Positions 12,920-24,679 are shown, counted from the stretch's first letter. The stretch: DNA of 64,000 bases from Maratus speciosus (GCA_963932465.1 OZ010795.1:521301451-521365450); one strand, 5' to 3'. The notes: a model not told the origin generated them from the letters alone. Numbers and translations: made by a program.

Positions 12920-13149
12920 CACTGTAAAAAAAAAAACGGAAATACTACTGGCAATCTAGACACCAGTACTATTTTCGTTTTTTTACGGGAATTTTTACCC
13001 ATAAATTACAGAAAATTTTCCGTTTTTCTGATTAAAAACAGAAAATTTTCTGTAATTTATGGGTAAAAATTCCCGTAAAAAAAAAACGGAAATAGTATGG
13101 GATTGCCGTCTAGATTGCCAGTAGTATTTCCGTATTTTTTTTTACAGTG
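12920..13149. mobile_element. Palindromic MITE with CACTGTAAAAA ends
   Basis: CACTGTAAAAAAAAA on the left and its complement on the right enclose arms of about 110 bp that pair almost throughout, sharing GGAAATACTACTGGCAATCT and ACGGGAATTTTTACCC. The whole element can fold into one hairpin. The same terminal word ends the pair at 47421-47800 and 49024-49404, but the interiors differ. Confidence 0.85.
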
Positions 13150-13919
13150 TAATATTGAATATTCTGTATTTTTTTTTTTTTTTTTTTTAAGAAGTCTTTC
13201 TTCATTATGCTTCCTCGGATATGTAAAAATTAAAATTATATCCTGCGTATCAATATTTAAATATACGCTCAGCGGTTTTCAGCGATCTATAAATTATTTC
13301 AGTAACATACCGTTTTGTCTCTTGGTTGAAAAAATGTATTTAATATTTCAGTTGTTTTTATTTATCTGTTTAATCCTCTTTTTCTTTACACTCTTCATTT
13401 AACTTAACTTTTTTCATGAAGGAAAAAAATGGAATATTTAAATACGATTTTCATTCATTCTTGATTTACTAAGGAAATTTATCTAAACTTGAATGTTTCC
13501 GATAAAAGTTCAACATTTTAACAATTTTTGAGCATAATTATTGAATGACTAGCTAACTTGCCCGGCGTTGCCCGGGTACATAAAAAAACTGTACGAATCG
13601 CAAAAAACCTCTGAAAATCACAATAAGATATTGCGAAAAAAATTTTAAATCGCTGCACAAATTTCGAAAAGAGAAAGAAAAATTATATATTGTGCTCGAA
13701 GATTGAAAGTTGATTCAACTTCTATCAACGTCTTTCACTAATGTGGAAAATTGGTAGAAAATCGCTAATATACACTAAAAATCACATACAAAATACCCGA
13801 AAAATTCGAAAATTGTTATACGAAATCCGAAAAAACTTTATTGAAATGAAGGTAGAAATTACTTTAGTATTATAGGTCAAAAATGGAATGTCAAAAAATT
13901 GCAGCAGATCGCGAAGAAA

Positions 13920-14076
13920 CGTAAATATCGAATTAAAAATCACCTGATGACGTAACAAACATGTGTAAAGTGTTTAATGTCAAGTAAATTTGACATTTAC
14001 GATCACCCATTATTGGCATTTAATCTTATAGTTTGGCGATATTTTTTTTTGGTCTACGGGATAATCAGGTAGAACC
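13920..14076. mobile_element. Truncated Z-family MITE
   Basis: The right half matches the Z copy at 6605-6869: TGACATTTACGATCA, TTTAATCTTATAGTTTGGCG and GGTCTACGGGATAATC, ending in AGGTAGAACC. The left end is missing. It is inside the Helitron at 13549-16110. Confidence 0.6.
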
Positions 14077-14329
14077 ACAAATTATTTCTGTTCGTATTTA
14101 AAGGTAGATAAATAGCTCTTCTTTATATAAATAAATAAAATAAATATTGAAAAAAATGCTTATATGTATATGAAAAATAAATAGTTTGCCAGTAAACATA
14201 CATAAAATTCACTTCACTCGCCAAGGCCATTTTCTCTAACTCACAAAAGCCCATATATCAAAAATATACCAAATACTCTTCAATCTGTTGCCTGATACTA
14301 AGTAATCACAATAATGTAAATAACTATTA

Positions 14330-14642
14330 GGCATAGATACGTACCGGGTTTGGCGCGATTTTTTTTTTCGCGCCAATTTGGTGAAAACATCGTTTTTGAA
14401 TACCAGTTACACATATATATTTAAATTATTTTCTATTATTTTAAAAGGAAATAGCAATAAATAATAAAAAGTTTAATTAATGTCTATAGAACAAAACAGT
14501 TTATATAACTGTAAAAAAGAAAAGAAAAGTAAATAAACAACTTATTAATAAATAAACAACAATAGCCGAGTTACCATGCCAGGCAAAATAACGCCATTTT
14601 GGAGCCCATTTTGTACCATGGAGCGTATATGACACCTGTGCC
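14330..14642 (-). mobile_element. Y-family MITE, long form
   Basis: It begins with a worn GGCATAGAT...TTTGGCGCGATTTTTT and ends GGAGCGTATATGACACCTGT plus GCC. The middle (GAATACCAG, TTTTAAAAGGAAATAG, AACAATAGCCGAGTTACC) is the reverse complement of the copies at 6200-7008 and 22328-22631. TSDs are not readable. Confidence 0.65.
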
Positions 14643-15529
14643 AACAAAACTTTCAATAATATAGTAAATATGTCATTTGGTGGTGGCTTGATTATCGAAG
14701 ATTATAAAATATGTGTGTATATGGCACATTTTTACATTAAAATTTAAATACTTGACTACATAGTTATAATTTTAACTCCTTTTTATATAATTTACATTTG
14801 AATATAAAGATTTACTCCGAAATATTCTCCTATACTTAAAAAAAAAAAAAATTATTGCGAACTTCGCCTGGCTTATTTCACGCTTCTGCCTTTGTGGCTT
14901 AAAATTGCATTGTTTGGCGACCAAGGTAATAATTAATTAGCATGTAACTCACAAATAAAGCCTTTCTCCTGTAAGACATACGATGGGGAAATTACATAAA
15001 AATGATAATTAAATTGAATAAAAAAATGAAGAAGGACTAAAAGACTGTTGCTTAAATTTTATTTCTTCAAGTTTTTTCAGGCACATTTTTATTAACCTGG
15101 CGAAGCGAAAAATCGCCAAATAATGTATCAATTGCTTCTTTCATACTAATTTATTTTTTAAGTTTTATAAACATTCCTTTCATATTTAAATTAAATATTT
15201 TCATTTTATAAATTTTATCTGGCATTAAAAAGTTTTTTGATTCTTTTTTTTAATTAAACAAATAACAGTTATTTTCTTTTAATTTGCGAGTTGTTTACAT
15301 TATTTTCTAACGGATATAGCCATTTCAATTCATTTATCAACTATAATTTTCACCAAAATGACCACTGGCAACCCTTTCGTCGAAAATATCAATAAAATAC
15401 AATAATCTAAGCATTGTATCATGTTACTTTTATTCACAATTTAATTTACTTGGATTCCCTTATATATAATTAATATAATCCCTTAAGTTAATATTAGTTT
15501 TTGTTGCATTAAAATATTTCAGTTTGTTC

Positions 15530-15722
15530 ATTTTCTGTAAGCAAGTAATCCATATTGGTTTACAATGGAAGTCTATGTGAATTTGGCGAAATATTAGAGA
15601 TATCGCCAAGTTGGCGTCACTTTTGGCGACTCATTTTGGCCGCCAAATTTGGCGATGTACCGCCAAATTGGCGATAAACTTGGCGGCGTTTGGCGAAAGA
15701 ACTGTGTCCCTCTACGGTAACC
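15530..15722. repeat. Interspersed repeat dense in TTGGCG/CGCCAA
   Basis: It runs from TTCTGTAAGCAAGTAA to TACGGTAACC and includes about ten TTGGCG or CGCCAA words within about 110 bp. The same order recurs at 32105-32325. It has no open frame of note and may be a further Merlin-type MITE, but terminal repeats are not clear. Confidence 0.6.
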
Positions 15723-16110
15723 TCCTTATTAAATGCATTAAATGCTATTCAATAATTGCATAAAAAATTCGCTAAAAATTCAAAAATCGCTGCACGAATT
15801 CCGAATAAACTTTTTTGAAAAGAAAACAAAATTTACTACATTGGGTTAAAAGAAAGAAACCATTTTCTTCTCACTTATATGGAAAAATCGCCTCGAAACA
15901 TAAAAAACCGCTAAAAATAGCATAAAATATTAAATAAAAAAAATCTAATCAAAAAATCAAAAATCGGGCTTCGAGGTGCAAAACTTCATATATAGACGTA
16001 CCTTTTCCCCAAATTTTGTAGCTCTACGTGCAGTGGTCTCTTCAGAACATCGTCGACACACTCACTCACTCACACACTCACACACAAACTTCTTTCTTTA
16101 TTATTATAGA

Positions 16111-16524
16111 TAATTTAGTTATGGGGTATTTTTCTGTTAGCCGGGCACAGTTGCTAAATCGCCAAATATTATGTCAACTTCATTGAACTTATTTTATTAA
16201 AAATAAATGTTTTTCGGTCATTTCGCTTTATATATAGTACCTTGTAGACCGATTCTCAATGGGTAGAGTTTCAAAAATAAATTTTCCAATAAACATATAA
16301 AAGTTACTATAGGCAAAACATCAATAAGTTATGGAAGATATATTTTTTATATACTGCTCAAATTCTTTGCATAATCAAAGTGAAAAGCCGGTGAAAGTTA
16401 TGCCGTAGTGGTGCAAAGATGATGACATGCTTCAGTTTTAAATATTAAAATGTTTGTTTTCTTTTGAATATAACGTCTTTTTTTTTTAGATTTAGATTTG
16501 TCTTCCAACTGTTCATTCGAGTAC

Positions 16525-16561
<37 letters not shown>

Positions 16562-17750
16562 AAATCCAGCAAGAAATTTAAATTGTCATTTACAAGAATA
16601 AATGTTTATTTATTTATTTATTTCATGCAATTACATCGGACATATTCTGAGGGCTATGCTTCATGTTTTATAAAAATTAATATTATTCTACTTCAGCAAT
16701 CGTTGTCGAAGTCACTGTTTCGACGCAAACTTCAGGAATTTCGGCAAAGATGTGGTAAGTTTGGCAGAAAATTATCTTGCTTTTAAAAATATTACTAATT
16801 TCTCGCAAGGGTGTATCTACGTGTCATTAAACTATTAGTGATGTTTACAAAAATATTATATTGGATTTAAACATAGCAAAAATATAAGCGAAGGCGTCTG
16901 TCAAGAAATGTCAGTTTGTCAAGACATTTACATGATGTTTATGAAAAAATTTCAATTCACTAAATCAATATTTCGTAAAAACAATTAATTTTATTTATTC
17001 TAACCTGTTAAAACGAATTTTATAATATTCTGAACCTAAATCTCCTGCTCGATATAGTATAGAAGGCAAACAGTTAGCACCGCCATTGAGATTATCTTTG
17101 ACGGTATTGACGATCAGTGACCCTGACCGTATTGGCGAGTATCCTGATTACTGGAAATCAAATATTAAAGATTACTTAAACCTGCTAATAAATTGATAAA
17201 AACAATTTTTTATTTAATTCGAGACTTAGTTGGATTTTTTTTTCCATATTTTAACAAGGCTTATTTCATAAAAATTGTTGGAATTGTTTTAGATTTATAC
17301 CATCATTTTGAGAAGTGAGCTTGTTTTAACAATATAAAAATAATTTTCCCGAAGCAAAGATCTAGCTAGATAGTTTTCTCTTTTTCGAATTAATATAGGA
17401 GCCAAGATTTGCGAAAATCGTTAGAGCTGCTTACGTTTGATAGCAGCTTTTTCAGTGCTGAATTCGTATTAACCTGCCAAAATGAAATTTCCCTAATTGG
17501 AGACCCTTGTGTTCGTTTTTACGTGTTAAAATTAGTACAGGAGACATGATTCATGTAAATTGCATGAGCATTATTTGATTTATAGAAAGCAGGGGTTTCT
17601 GTGCTAAGTTTGTTTACCTTTGAAAACGAATTTTCTTGAATTCAGGACCTACCTTGTTCATTTTCTAGTCCTGGATTTAGTAGAATACACAAGAGTAGAG
17701 AAAATCTTCTCAGCTGTTTAAAATATCATCTTTAATCGAAAAAATCCCTT
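16111..17750. other. AT-rich stretch with poly-A tract
   Basis: No gene seen. A 31-base A run lies at 16527-16557 just right of a TTTAGATTTAGATTTG stretch. A GGCACAGTTGCTAAATCGCC fragment near 16153 resembles a worn Y-type end. Confidence 0.4.
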
Positions 17751-18107
17751 GATTTTGACCCGACAGCCAATAAGGGTTATGTGTTTCACGCGTATCTGGG
17801 TATGTCGATTTCTTTATGCCCTCAAAACATCTCAACGGCTGGATGGATTTTAGTGAATGAGGTCTGTATTGATTCATTTAACCGTCCGATGGTTATAGGC
17901 TAGGTTTTGTTTTTATAAATTCAAAATGGCGGCCGTAAAATACACAATGACGGTAGACACGAAAAAAAAAAAATTACGCACCTTATTGAGTGGCATATCA
18001 TTGGATAGATCTTTCAAAATAAAGACGGTGTTTCAGTGATAATTTTACAGTCAGAAGCTCCATTTAAATATTACACAACCTGCAAGTTGTGTAGGTAGGA
18101 TCTCTAG
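17750..18107 (+). mobile_element. Possible Helitron 3' fragment
   Basis: A strong hairpin, ACACAAC (18073-18079), loop, GTTGTGT (18086-18092), is followed 11 bases later by CTAG at 18104-18107. Upstream words such as ATCTCAACGGCTGGATGG are of the kind found near Helitron ends. The next base is C rather than T, and no 5' end was identified. Confidence 0.35.
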
Positions 18108-18473
18108 CCTTACTGCAACTCTAACCATCATAGAGATCTATAGGCCTCATCAAAACAGTGTTTATAGATAGGAACTAATAATTAAACACAACCTAAAAGT
18201 CATGAATACAAGTAAATAAAGAAAAAAAAAAGGTAAGTAATATAAAAAATAGTTTAACATTGATGAGAAATAATTAATTAGTTTGCTTTTTACGCTGTTG
18301 GGTTTTTTGATTTTTTAAATTTAATTTAATATGTATGTTTATTTTCAATTAAAATACATGTATTAAATACATTAAAAATAGATATCGTACACTCATTTAA
18401 TTTTAAATAAAAAAAAGTTTGATTAATAAGTAATAAAATAAAATATGTAACATTTCTGAAGAAAATAACACAA

Positions 18474-19660
18474 GAAAGTCCCTTTAACCTAAAAATACTT
18501 GCGAGCGGAGAGAGCTACAGCTATGCAAGTGAGGTAATGGTATAATAAAGCGACTACACCCGACCTAATGCAAACGACAGCAGCGCCCCCTTGTAGCGAA
18601 ATTTGGAAGATAACCATTGCAAATCGAAAACGATAAAACAAAACAAAATTTCCAATTAGAAAGTTTTCGAGCATCAATTAATTAGTACGAAACGACATTT
18701 GGTTTACATGGTTAAGATACATATTCGCCTGTGTACTCAAAAATGTCCGGAATCGATGCACTCCATTTTGTGCAAACGTTTGAATGGAATAGCCAGACGT
18801 ATGCAGAAATATACACAATTTACTGTATAAATACGTACCTATCTCAATACATTTTGATAACATCACACAAAAATGCAAAGAAGACAAACTGTCTCACAGT
18901 GATAAAAAGTTAATATTCAAGCATGTTCGAAAAGTTCGTCATTGATCACGATACACGATTGTATTCGTGAGAGTAATTCTGAATGCTCATTTCTCAGCAT
19001 GGAACGTCTATTGCAAGCCTTTTTAATACGACGACATAGATTTAGCCATTTCAAGTGCGGTGGCTAGATGGTCTAGCCACCTAATTTTAATTCCAAACTG
19101 ACAAATGACACCAAGAATATTTTAATAAGATTTTACTTTTGTAATGAAAGTGCAAATTAGCGGATTTTTATTTTCTAAGAAATTCGTTTGAATATTCTGG
19201 TGTCAGTCAATTATTTCATCATTTTATGAAAGGAATTCTTCTGCCCCCTGAAAGGATTAAACACAAATTTTAAATGCATTGGAAATTAAATTTTTACAGA
19301 CATTACAATACAATACAACGTCACAATCTGCAATTGCGCACTGCTACATTTCCGAAATGAGAATATGCACAGCAGAATCTCCGCTCATCGATTTCGGACA
19401 CTTTTGGGTATGCAATCGACGATTTATCTTATCCGTGTGAACCAAATGTCGTTTCGTACTAAATAATCGATTCTCTAAAACTTTCTAATTGGAAATTTTA
19501 CTCTATCTCTTTTCGTTTTCAATTTGCAGTGGCCATCTTCCAAATTTCGCTACTAGGGGCGTTGCTGTCGTTTCAATTAAATCCGGCGTAGTCACTTTAC
19601 TATACCGTTACTTCACTTGCATAACTGTAGCTCAAGTATTTTCAGGTTAAAGAGACTTTC
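18474..19660. mobile_element. Foldback element with arms of about 275 bp
   Basis: The left arm (18474 to about 18760) and right arm (about 19385-19660) are inverted copies starting GAAAGTC-C/T-CTTTAACCT and continuing through AGCTACAG, GCAAACGACAGCAGCGCC-like words, TTTCCAATTAGAAAGTTTT and CGAAACGACATTTGGTT. The central 620 bp has no credible gene. A third arm, without partner, lies at 57145-57437. Part of the core near 19190-19265 resembles the core of the foldback at 28941-29936. Confidence 0.8.
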
Positions 19661-20893
19661 ATATGTACCCTGCATATTAGCAATTTGTTAGTCTCTTTCT
19701 TCTATGTAAGACCATGAATTCATACGTTAACAACCGGTGAAAAATTTATGCAAAATTCAATGTCGTGATATTATTAAAATTATTATTGCGCCAGTATTTT
19801 GCTTCGCGCGCCAATTTTTTATGAAGAATTCCTAAGAAATTATTATAAACGTACTTTCCATATGCTAATTTGTTTTATAAATCAAGAACACGTCCGTGAG
19901 AAACATTGACTTCATGTATAGAATGCCAACACCTGATCAATAAATTTTGCTTTTACTGCAATTTCTGAAACTTCTACTCATCGCAGAATTTAAAATTTTG
20001 CACTGCCGAATAGGAAAATGAATGCCCTTTTAACTGCAGTTTGTTTGAAAACTGTATCTCAATTTACTGATTTTTTATTGTATTTCGAATAATTTACAAG
20101 CATGATTTCCTTTTTAAATCTATCTTAATCGTTTGCAGTACAATTATTCAGAATTAACAGATTTGTACTTACAAAAATATAAACAGTTCAGAGTTTGTTT
20201 CCGGCTAATTTTTTTTAACGGAATTATAACTTCAACAATAAATAAATAAAATAATAAAAGAGTATAATCTCTTTTAAGTATTTCAAATAATTAACTTTAA
20301 ATAAAAATTTATAAAAGGCATCCACCATTCTTGAACTTTTTTTAATAATTATTAATAAGTTACACAATTAAACATTGCAAAAGTACTCTCTTATTATTAA
20401 ATACAAAAGCCTCCACAATTTGTGGAAATCTCTGTTTGCTATACATAATTGCTACATCTAATGCAATCCATAATTGCTTTATGATCTGGATTAGAAGCAT
20501 TTTGTTTAATTATGTAAGATCTCTTATTTTCTATAGCAATGCTCTTAATGGAAACATAATTATTCATAACAACTAACAACATTCCGATTTAGCAGCGTAA
20601 TTAATTCTATTATTGGAGAATATTAACAGCTTAATAATGGAATACATGGGAGATAAATTTTCTATTATTTTCTCCTGATTATGTAATCATTTGATGTTTG
20701 TATGATGTTTATAAATCAATACGATCTTTAGAAAATTCGATGAATTAAATGAGCATGCATTATTTTACAGTTTAATAATTATTAAAATTAAGTGTAGTAT
20801 AATAGCAATATAGAGAGTATATTGTTATTAAATACTCTCTTTAGGTAAAAAGCTAAATTTTTTTATTTATTCTCGTTTGCAAACTATTATAGA
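19661..20893. other. AT-rich stretch, no feature seen
   Basis: No coding or repeat structure could be supported. CGCCAA-type words near 19790-19815 are isolated. Confidence 0.45.
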
Positions 20894-20935
20894 CTAGAAA
20901 GGTAGCCCGTCAAAAATGACGGAAATTTAGATATA
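20894..20935 (-). mobile_element. Helitron 3' terminus (minus strand)
   Basis: On the minus strand the hairpin CCGTCA-TTTT-TGACGG is followed by GCTACCTTT and CTAG (20894-20897), then T. This is the canonical rolling-circle transposon end. Its hairpin is nearly the same as that of the Helitron ending at 57916. The 5' end, expected at a higher coordinate, was not found. Confidence 0.6.
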
Positions 20936-22136
20936 AAGATATATACAACTCATGTGCAAGAATATGAGTTTTCTCGTTTGTTCCGCAGTGATAGATGAAA
21001 ATAACACATTTTAAGAACGAAACACATTTATGAAAAACTGTGTACAGTAGAAGACCACTAATCTGCACAGTTTGGTTCCAAGTGTTCTGCAGATTTGAGG
21101 ATTTTTGCGGTCATGTCTATTCAGTCTTTGTTTACATTTTCTTAAAATTCATATATTGGACAATTTAGATTGTTAAGCTTTAAAAATAAACAAATTCCAC
21201 ACTTGAAGTAAGGTAAAAACTATTAAATTATCGTATACGATTTCATGAAATGGTATTATATGATATTATATGTGTGTGCTTCACGATCTTGGTTACGACT
21301 TTGGCAAAATTGGCTACAACTTGTCATAATTCTAATAGTGTGGGCCTCTATAACAAAAAAGTAACCAGTTTTTAGTAAAATTTCTGATATAATGTAGTTT
21401 TCAAAAACTTGTGTAAAACTGCAGGCCGTTCTCATGTTATGCCAGTCCTGGGAATAATATTTCTAACACTGAGGAGTTTCCATGTATATGTGGAATTTAG
21501 AAAAGCTTCTCTAAAAGAAAGGTCCTGTCAAAGTTTAGTTGGGCCCTGATGTTGTTTACTGAAATCTAATAAATACAGTTATTTTGAATATTACAACAGA
21601 ATTAAACAACTAAACTTTTTTAACTTAAACTCGCTGTTACTTCCCGATGTTATTTTTTAGTATTAAGAAAGAAAATTATTAAATTTTTCAAATCATGCAC
21701 ATTTATCATTTTTTTCCGTCTTTAATAACTAAATAATGAAAAAATATGCTTTTGTTCGGATCTCATAAATATGACAATAAAATAATGTAACTGAGAGACA
21801 TTGCGAAATTAAATCTTTGTGATTTTAAACCATAAATAAATGATACCGCCACCATTTTACCTACTATGACGTCATTAGAATATTGTCCATTGATTGTTGG
21901 AGAACTTACTTTGTGAATGATTACCTCAATGATTTAATATTTTCTACGGTTCACGATGAATGAATCACTTGTGTTTGTTTAGGTTTATGGAATGAGATAT
22001 TAAGCCGTGAACCTAATTTCAACTAAAGTTATCCAAGGATATATGTATTTTTAATCGAAATTAAAAACAAAGCTTTGATCTCGAAATAAAAAGCTTTAGT
22101 TTGTATAATTGGTTATTTCTGTTAATTATTTATTTA
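20936..22136. other. AT-rich stretch, presumed part of a Helitron
   Basis: No gene seen. CAGTAGAAGACCACTAATCT near 21046 faintly resembles a pogo/Tigger terminal repeat, but no partner was found. Confidence 0.3.
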
Positions 22137-22785
22137 GGTACTTTTCCATTATAGCGCATTTTTAAATAAAGTTTGGCGTAATTCGGGCATCAGAAAGTGA
22201 GATATGTTGCCAAAATATACAGCTATGAAAACAAATATAATAAACTTTTACTTTTGTTTATATATGCACTTATATATATAAAAAAATCGTTTCTAAATAT
22301 ATATAATTTTTTTTATATACAAATTACGGCACAGATTTCAGATATGAACCGGGATACATATGGCGCTAAAATGGTGTTATTTTGCCGGCTATTGTTTTTT
22401 ATTTATTAATAAATTGTTTATTTGCTTTTATTTTCTGTTTTTAAATTATATAAACTGTTTTGTTCTATAGTTATTATTCAAACTTTTATTTATTTATAGT
22501 TATTTCCTTTTCAAAATGATAGCAAATAATTTAAAAATATATAAGTAACTGGTATTCGAAAGCGAGATTTCTGCCGAATTGGCGTCAGAGAAAAATCACG
22601 CCAACTCCGATGCGTATATGACATCTGTGCAAAAATTACTTCTGTTTCTTTATAAAAATGGGTAAATAGCTTTTTTTTTACATTAAATAAATTGTATACA
22701 TGTGCAAAAAATTGCTTGTGAGTATGAAGCAGTAAATAGGTTGCCAGAAAATACGTTGGCAAACTTCTTTCTCGCCAAGAAACTT
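22137..22785 (+). mobile_element. X-family repeat, copy 1, holding a Y insertion
   Basis: It starts GGTACTTTTCCATTATAGCG and continues TTTGGCGTAATTCGGGCATC, AGAAAGTGAGATATG and CAGCTATGAAAACAAA, all shared with copy 2 at 24311-26371. Between TACAAATTAC and AAAATTACTTCTG a Y-long MITE (22328-22631) is inserted. The right end near 22785 is poorly conserved. It has no coding region. The GGTACTTTTCC end is shared with the Merlin element nearby. Confidence 0.7.
22328..22631 (+). mobile_element. Y-family MITE, long form, with TSD
   Basis: It begins GGCACAGATTTCAGATATG and ends GCGTATATGACATCTGTGC. The flanks CAAATTAC (22320-22327) and AAAATTAC (22632-22639) form an 8-bp TSD with one mismatch. The uninterrupted site, CAAATTAC followed by ATCTCTTTCTG, is present once in X copy 2 at 26196-26203. 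Confidence 0.85.
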
Positions 22786-23033
22786 TTCTCCACAGTATTG
22801 TACGTACATAAGCAATGATTGCTAGAAATGCATTTTTAATTATGATATGCCCTTTTATGTTTCACTACATTTATGCATACTATACCGTGTGTATAAATGC
22901 TACAGTTCATATGCAGGGCTACACAAAAGATTTCGTAAGGGTTACTGAGTATGAGAATAAATTGCTTAAAGGTGGTTTTTAAAGGAGTTATGCAGTTTTA
23001 CGCTGAACTGCATTTAGATTACTAAGAAATGTT

Positions 23034-23229
23034 GGTACAGATGTCATAATCGCTCCATATTGGCGCGATTTTTTTCGGTTGCCAATTTGGCGAAAACATC
23101 AACAGCATAAACAACATAATCCGGGTTACCACATCAAGCACTTTGGCGCAAGTTAAGTACCTGTTGCCTATATGATATTGGCGACAGAAAAAAATCGCGC
23201 CAATATGGGGCGAATATGACATCTGTTCC
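23034..23229. mobile_element. Y-family MITE, perfect 8-bp TSD
   Basis: The ends are GGTACAGATGTCATAATCGC and GAATATGACATCTGTTCC. GAAATGTT stands directly outside on both sides (23026-23033 and 23230-23237). The inner words TTGGCGAAAACATCAACAGC and ATAATCCGGGTTACCACATC are shared with the other short copies. Confidence 0.9.
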
Positions 23230-23429
23230 GAAATGTTTGTAGAATATAGATAAAATGATATACAGGGTCACGCAAAGAATTGGATACATAACCGTCTATG
23301 GAAGATAATATCTGGAAATATGATTTCAGTAGCTTTAAAAGTAGTTTAAATAAAATGTTAGTTAAATAGTGGCATGTAATAACGGTACTATGGGCTATGG
23401 ACGGTAACTGCTGAAATCAATTTTTAAAA

Positions 23430-23775
23430 ATAATTATGCGTTTTCTAAAATATTTACTTATTTACCTTATTTCCCTAAGGCACAGATGTCATATTCGCCT
23501 CATATTGGGGCGATTTTTTTCTGGCGCCAATGTCATATATACACCGGGTACTTAACTCTCGCCAAAGTGACGTTATTTTGCTTGATATGGTAACCCGGAT
23601 GTTGTTGTTTATGCTGTTGATGTTTTCGCCAAATTGGCGTCGGAAAAAATCGCGCCAATATGGGGCGAATATGACATCTGTGCCTTCCCTAAATAACGAA
23701 GTTTTGTTAAAGCATTCAGGATGTGTTGGAAAGTGTTTCATATTCTATGCTTAACGCATGATTTTTCTTTCTTCT
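23430..23775 (-). pseudogene. Broken paralogue of the 33.3-33.6 kb open frame
   Basis: On the minus strand the frame begins MKHFPTHPECFNKTSLFRE, close to the first 19 residues of the frame at 33334-33618. A Y MITE interrupts it at TTCCCTAA. Beyond the MITE the frame continues with a stop (REIR, stop, ISKYFRKRI). The similarity runs to about 23775. What this duplicated sequence encodes is unknown. Confidence 0.5.
23479..23684. mobile_element. Y-family MITE, perfect TSD, empty site known
   Basis: It starts GGCACAGATGTCATATTCGC and ends GACATCTGTGCC. TTCCCTAA is duplicated at 23471-23478 and 23685-23692. The related sequence at about 33563-33583 carries the site once, in TTATTTCCCTAAATAACGAA, which proves both the boundaries and the 8-bp duplication. 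Confidence 0.95.
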
Positions 23776-23839
23776 TTAGTCTTATTTTGCATTTATTTTA
23801 TTCTTAATTTTTAGTCTTATACTGCTTTATAGAAACTTT

Positions 23840-24216
23840 GGCAAAGTTGTCATATATACCCCATATTGGAGCGATTGGCACAAATGTCATATTCGCCCCA
23901 TATTGGCGCGATTTTTTTCGGTTGCCAATTTGGCGAAAACATCAACAGCATAAACAACATAATCCGGGTTACCACATCAAGCAAAATAACGACACTTTGG
24001 CGCCAGTTAAGTACCCATTGCGTATATGACATTGGCGTCACAAAAAAATCGCGCCAATATGGGGCGAATATGACATCTGTGCCGAGCGCTTTTTTCCGAC
24101 GCCAATTTGGAGAAAACATCAACAGCATAAACAACAACATCCGGGTTACCATATCAAGCAAAATAACGACACTTTGGCGACAGTTAAGTACCCGTCGTGT
24201 ATATGACATCTGTGCC
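23840..24216. mobile_element. Y-family MITE (outer), split by another Y
   Basis: The left piece 23840-23876 (GGCAAAGTTGTCATATATAC...) and right piece 24084-24216 (...GTATATGACATCTGTGCC) are one copy split by the inner Y at 23877-24083. The outer copy has a perfect TSD, GAAACTTT, at 23832-23839 and 24217-24224. Confidence 0.9.
23877..24083. mobile_element. Y-family MITE (inner), nested in a Y
   Basis: Complete short form, GGCACAAATGTCATATTCGC to GACATCTGTGCC. The flanks GAGCGATT (23869-23876) and GAGCGCTT (24084-24091) differ at one base and lie inside the TIR of the outer copy, so this insertion is the younger of the two. Confidence 0.9.
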
Positions 24217-24679
24217 GAAACTTTAATATTTAATGTTTAAACTCTTCGCTCCACTCACCTTGCATATAGTATAAACTATAACACAGATAGCGCAAAATAA
24301 TAGACAGTTTGATACTTTTCCACTGTAGGGGCTTTGGCGTTTTTTAAAAAAAGTTTGGTGTAATTTGGGCATCAGAAAGTGAGATTTGGGTACTTTTCCG
24401 TTATGCGGATACCATTGTCGCCAAGCGTAATAGTTTGCGCAAAATGAAAATCACGTGAATTGAGGAGGCATTTGAAAAATAAAGGAAAAAATATTGTCGT
24501 ACTAAAGTGAGCATTTAAAAAATATAACATTTGAAAATTCCAGACTTTTACGAACTATTGCATTAAATCACAAATATATACTTAAAATAATTGAACAAAT
24601 AACTGTTATAAAATAAAGCAATAAAATAAAACTCATATTAAACTGCTGGCATAAAATTACAAATATCTTTTAGCATTTT

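Larger units (their letters stand above)
13549..16110 (-). mobile_element. Helitron with canonical ends (minus strand)
   Basis: Read on the minus strand it begins TCTATAATAATAAAGAAAG at 16110, preceded by A. It ends with a hairpin (CCCGG, loop, CCGGG) near 13562-13577, an 8-base spacer and CTAG at 13549-13552, followed by T. That A|TC...CTAG|T pattern with a hairpin just before the end is diagnostic of Helitrons, which move by a rolling-circle Rep-helicase. No Rep or helicase domain is visible, so it is non-autonomous. Older pieces inside include a Z fragment, a Y-long MITE and a CGCCAA-rich repeat. Confidence 0.8.

Noticed and set aside
13097..13402. 101-residue hydrophobic frame.
   Set aside because: Begins inside a MITE arm and is driven by T-rich codons; no recognisable domain.
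21044..21120. Possible pogo/Tigger terminal repeat CAGTAGAAGACCACTAATCT.
   Set aside because: No inverted partner or TA pair could be found within reach.
23475..24240. Overlapping open frames on both strands with repeated motifs such as LNWRQ, LLFMLLM and SPNWRRKK (also near 7800 and 25850).
   Set aside because: They are translations of the Y MITE inverted repeat, present on opposite strands at once and tied to copy structure. No family or codon signal supports a protein.
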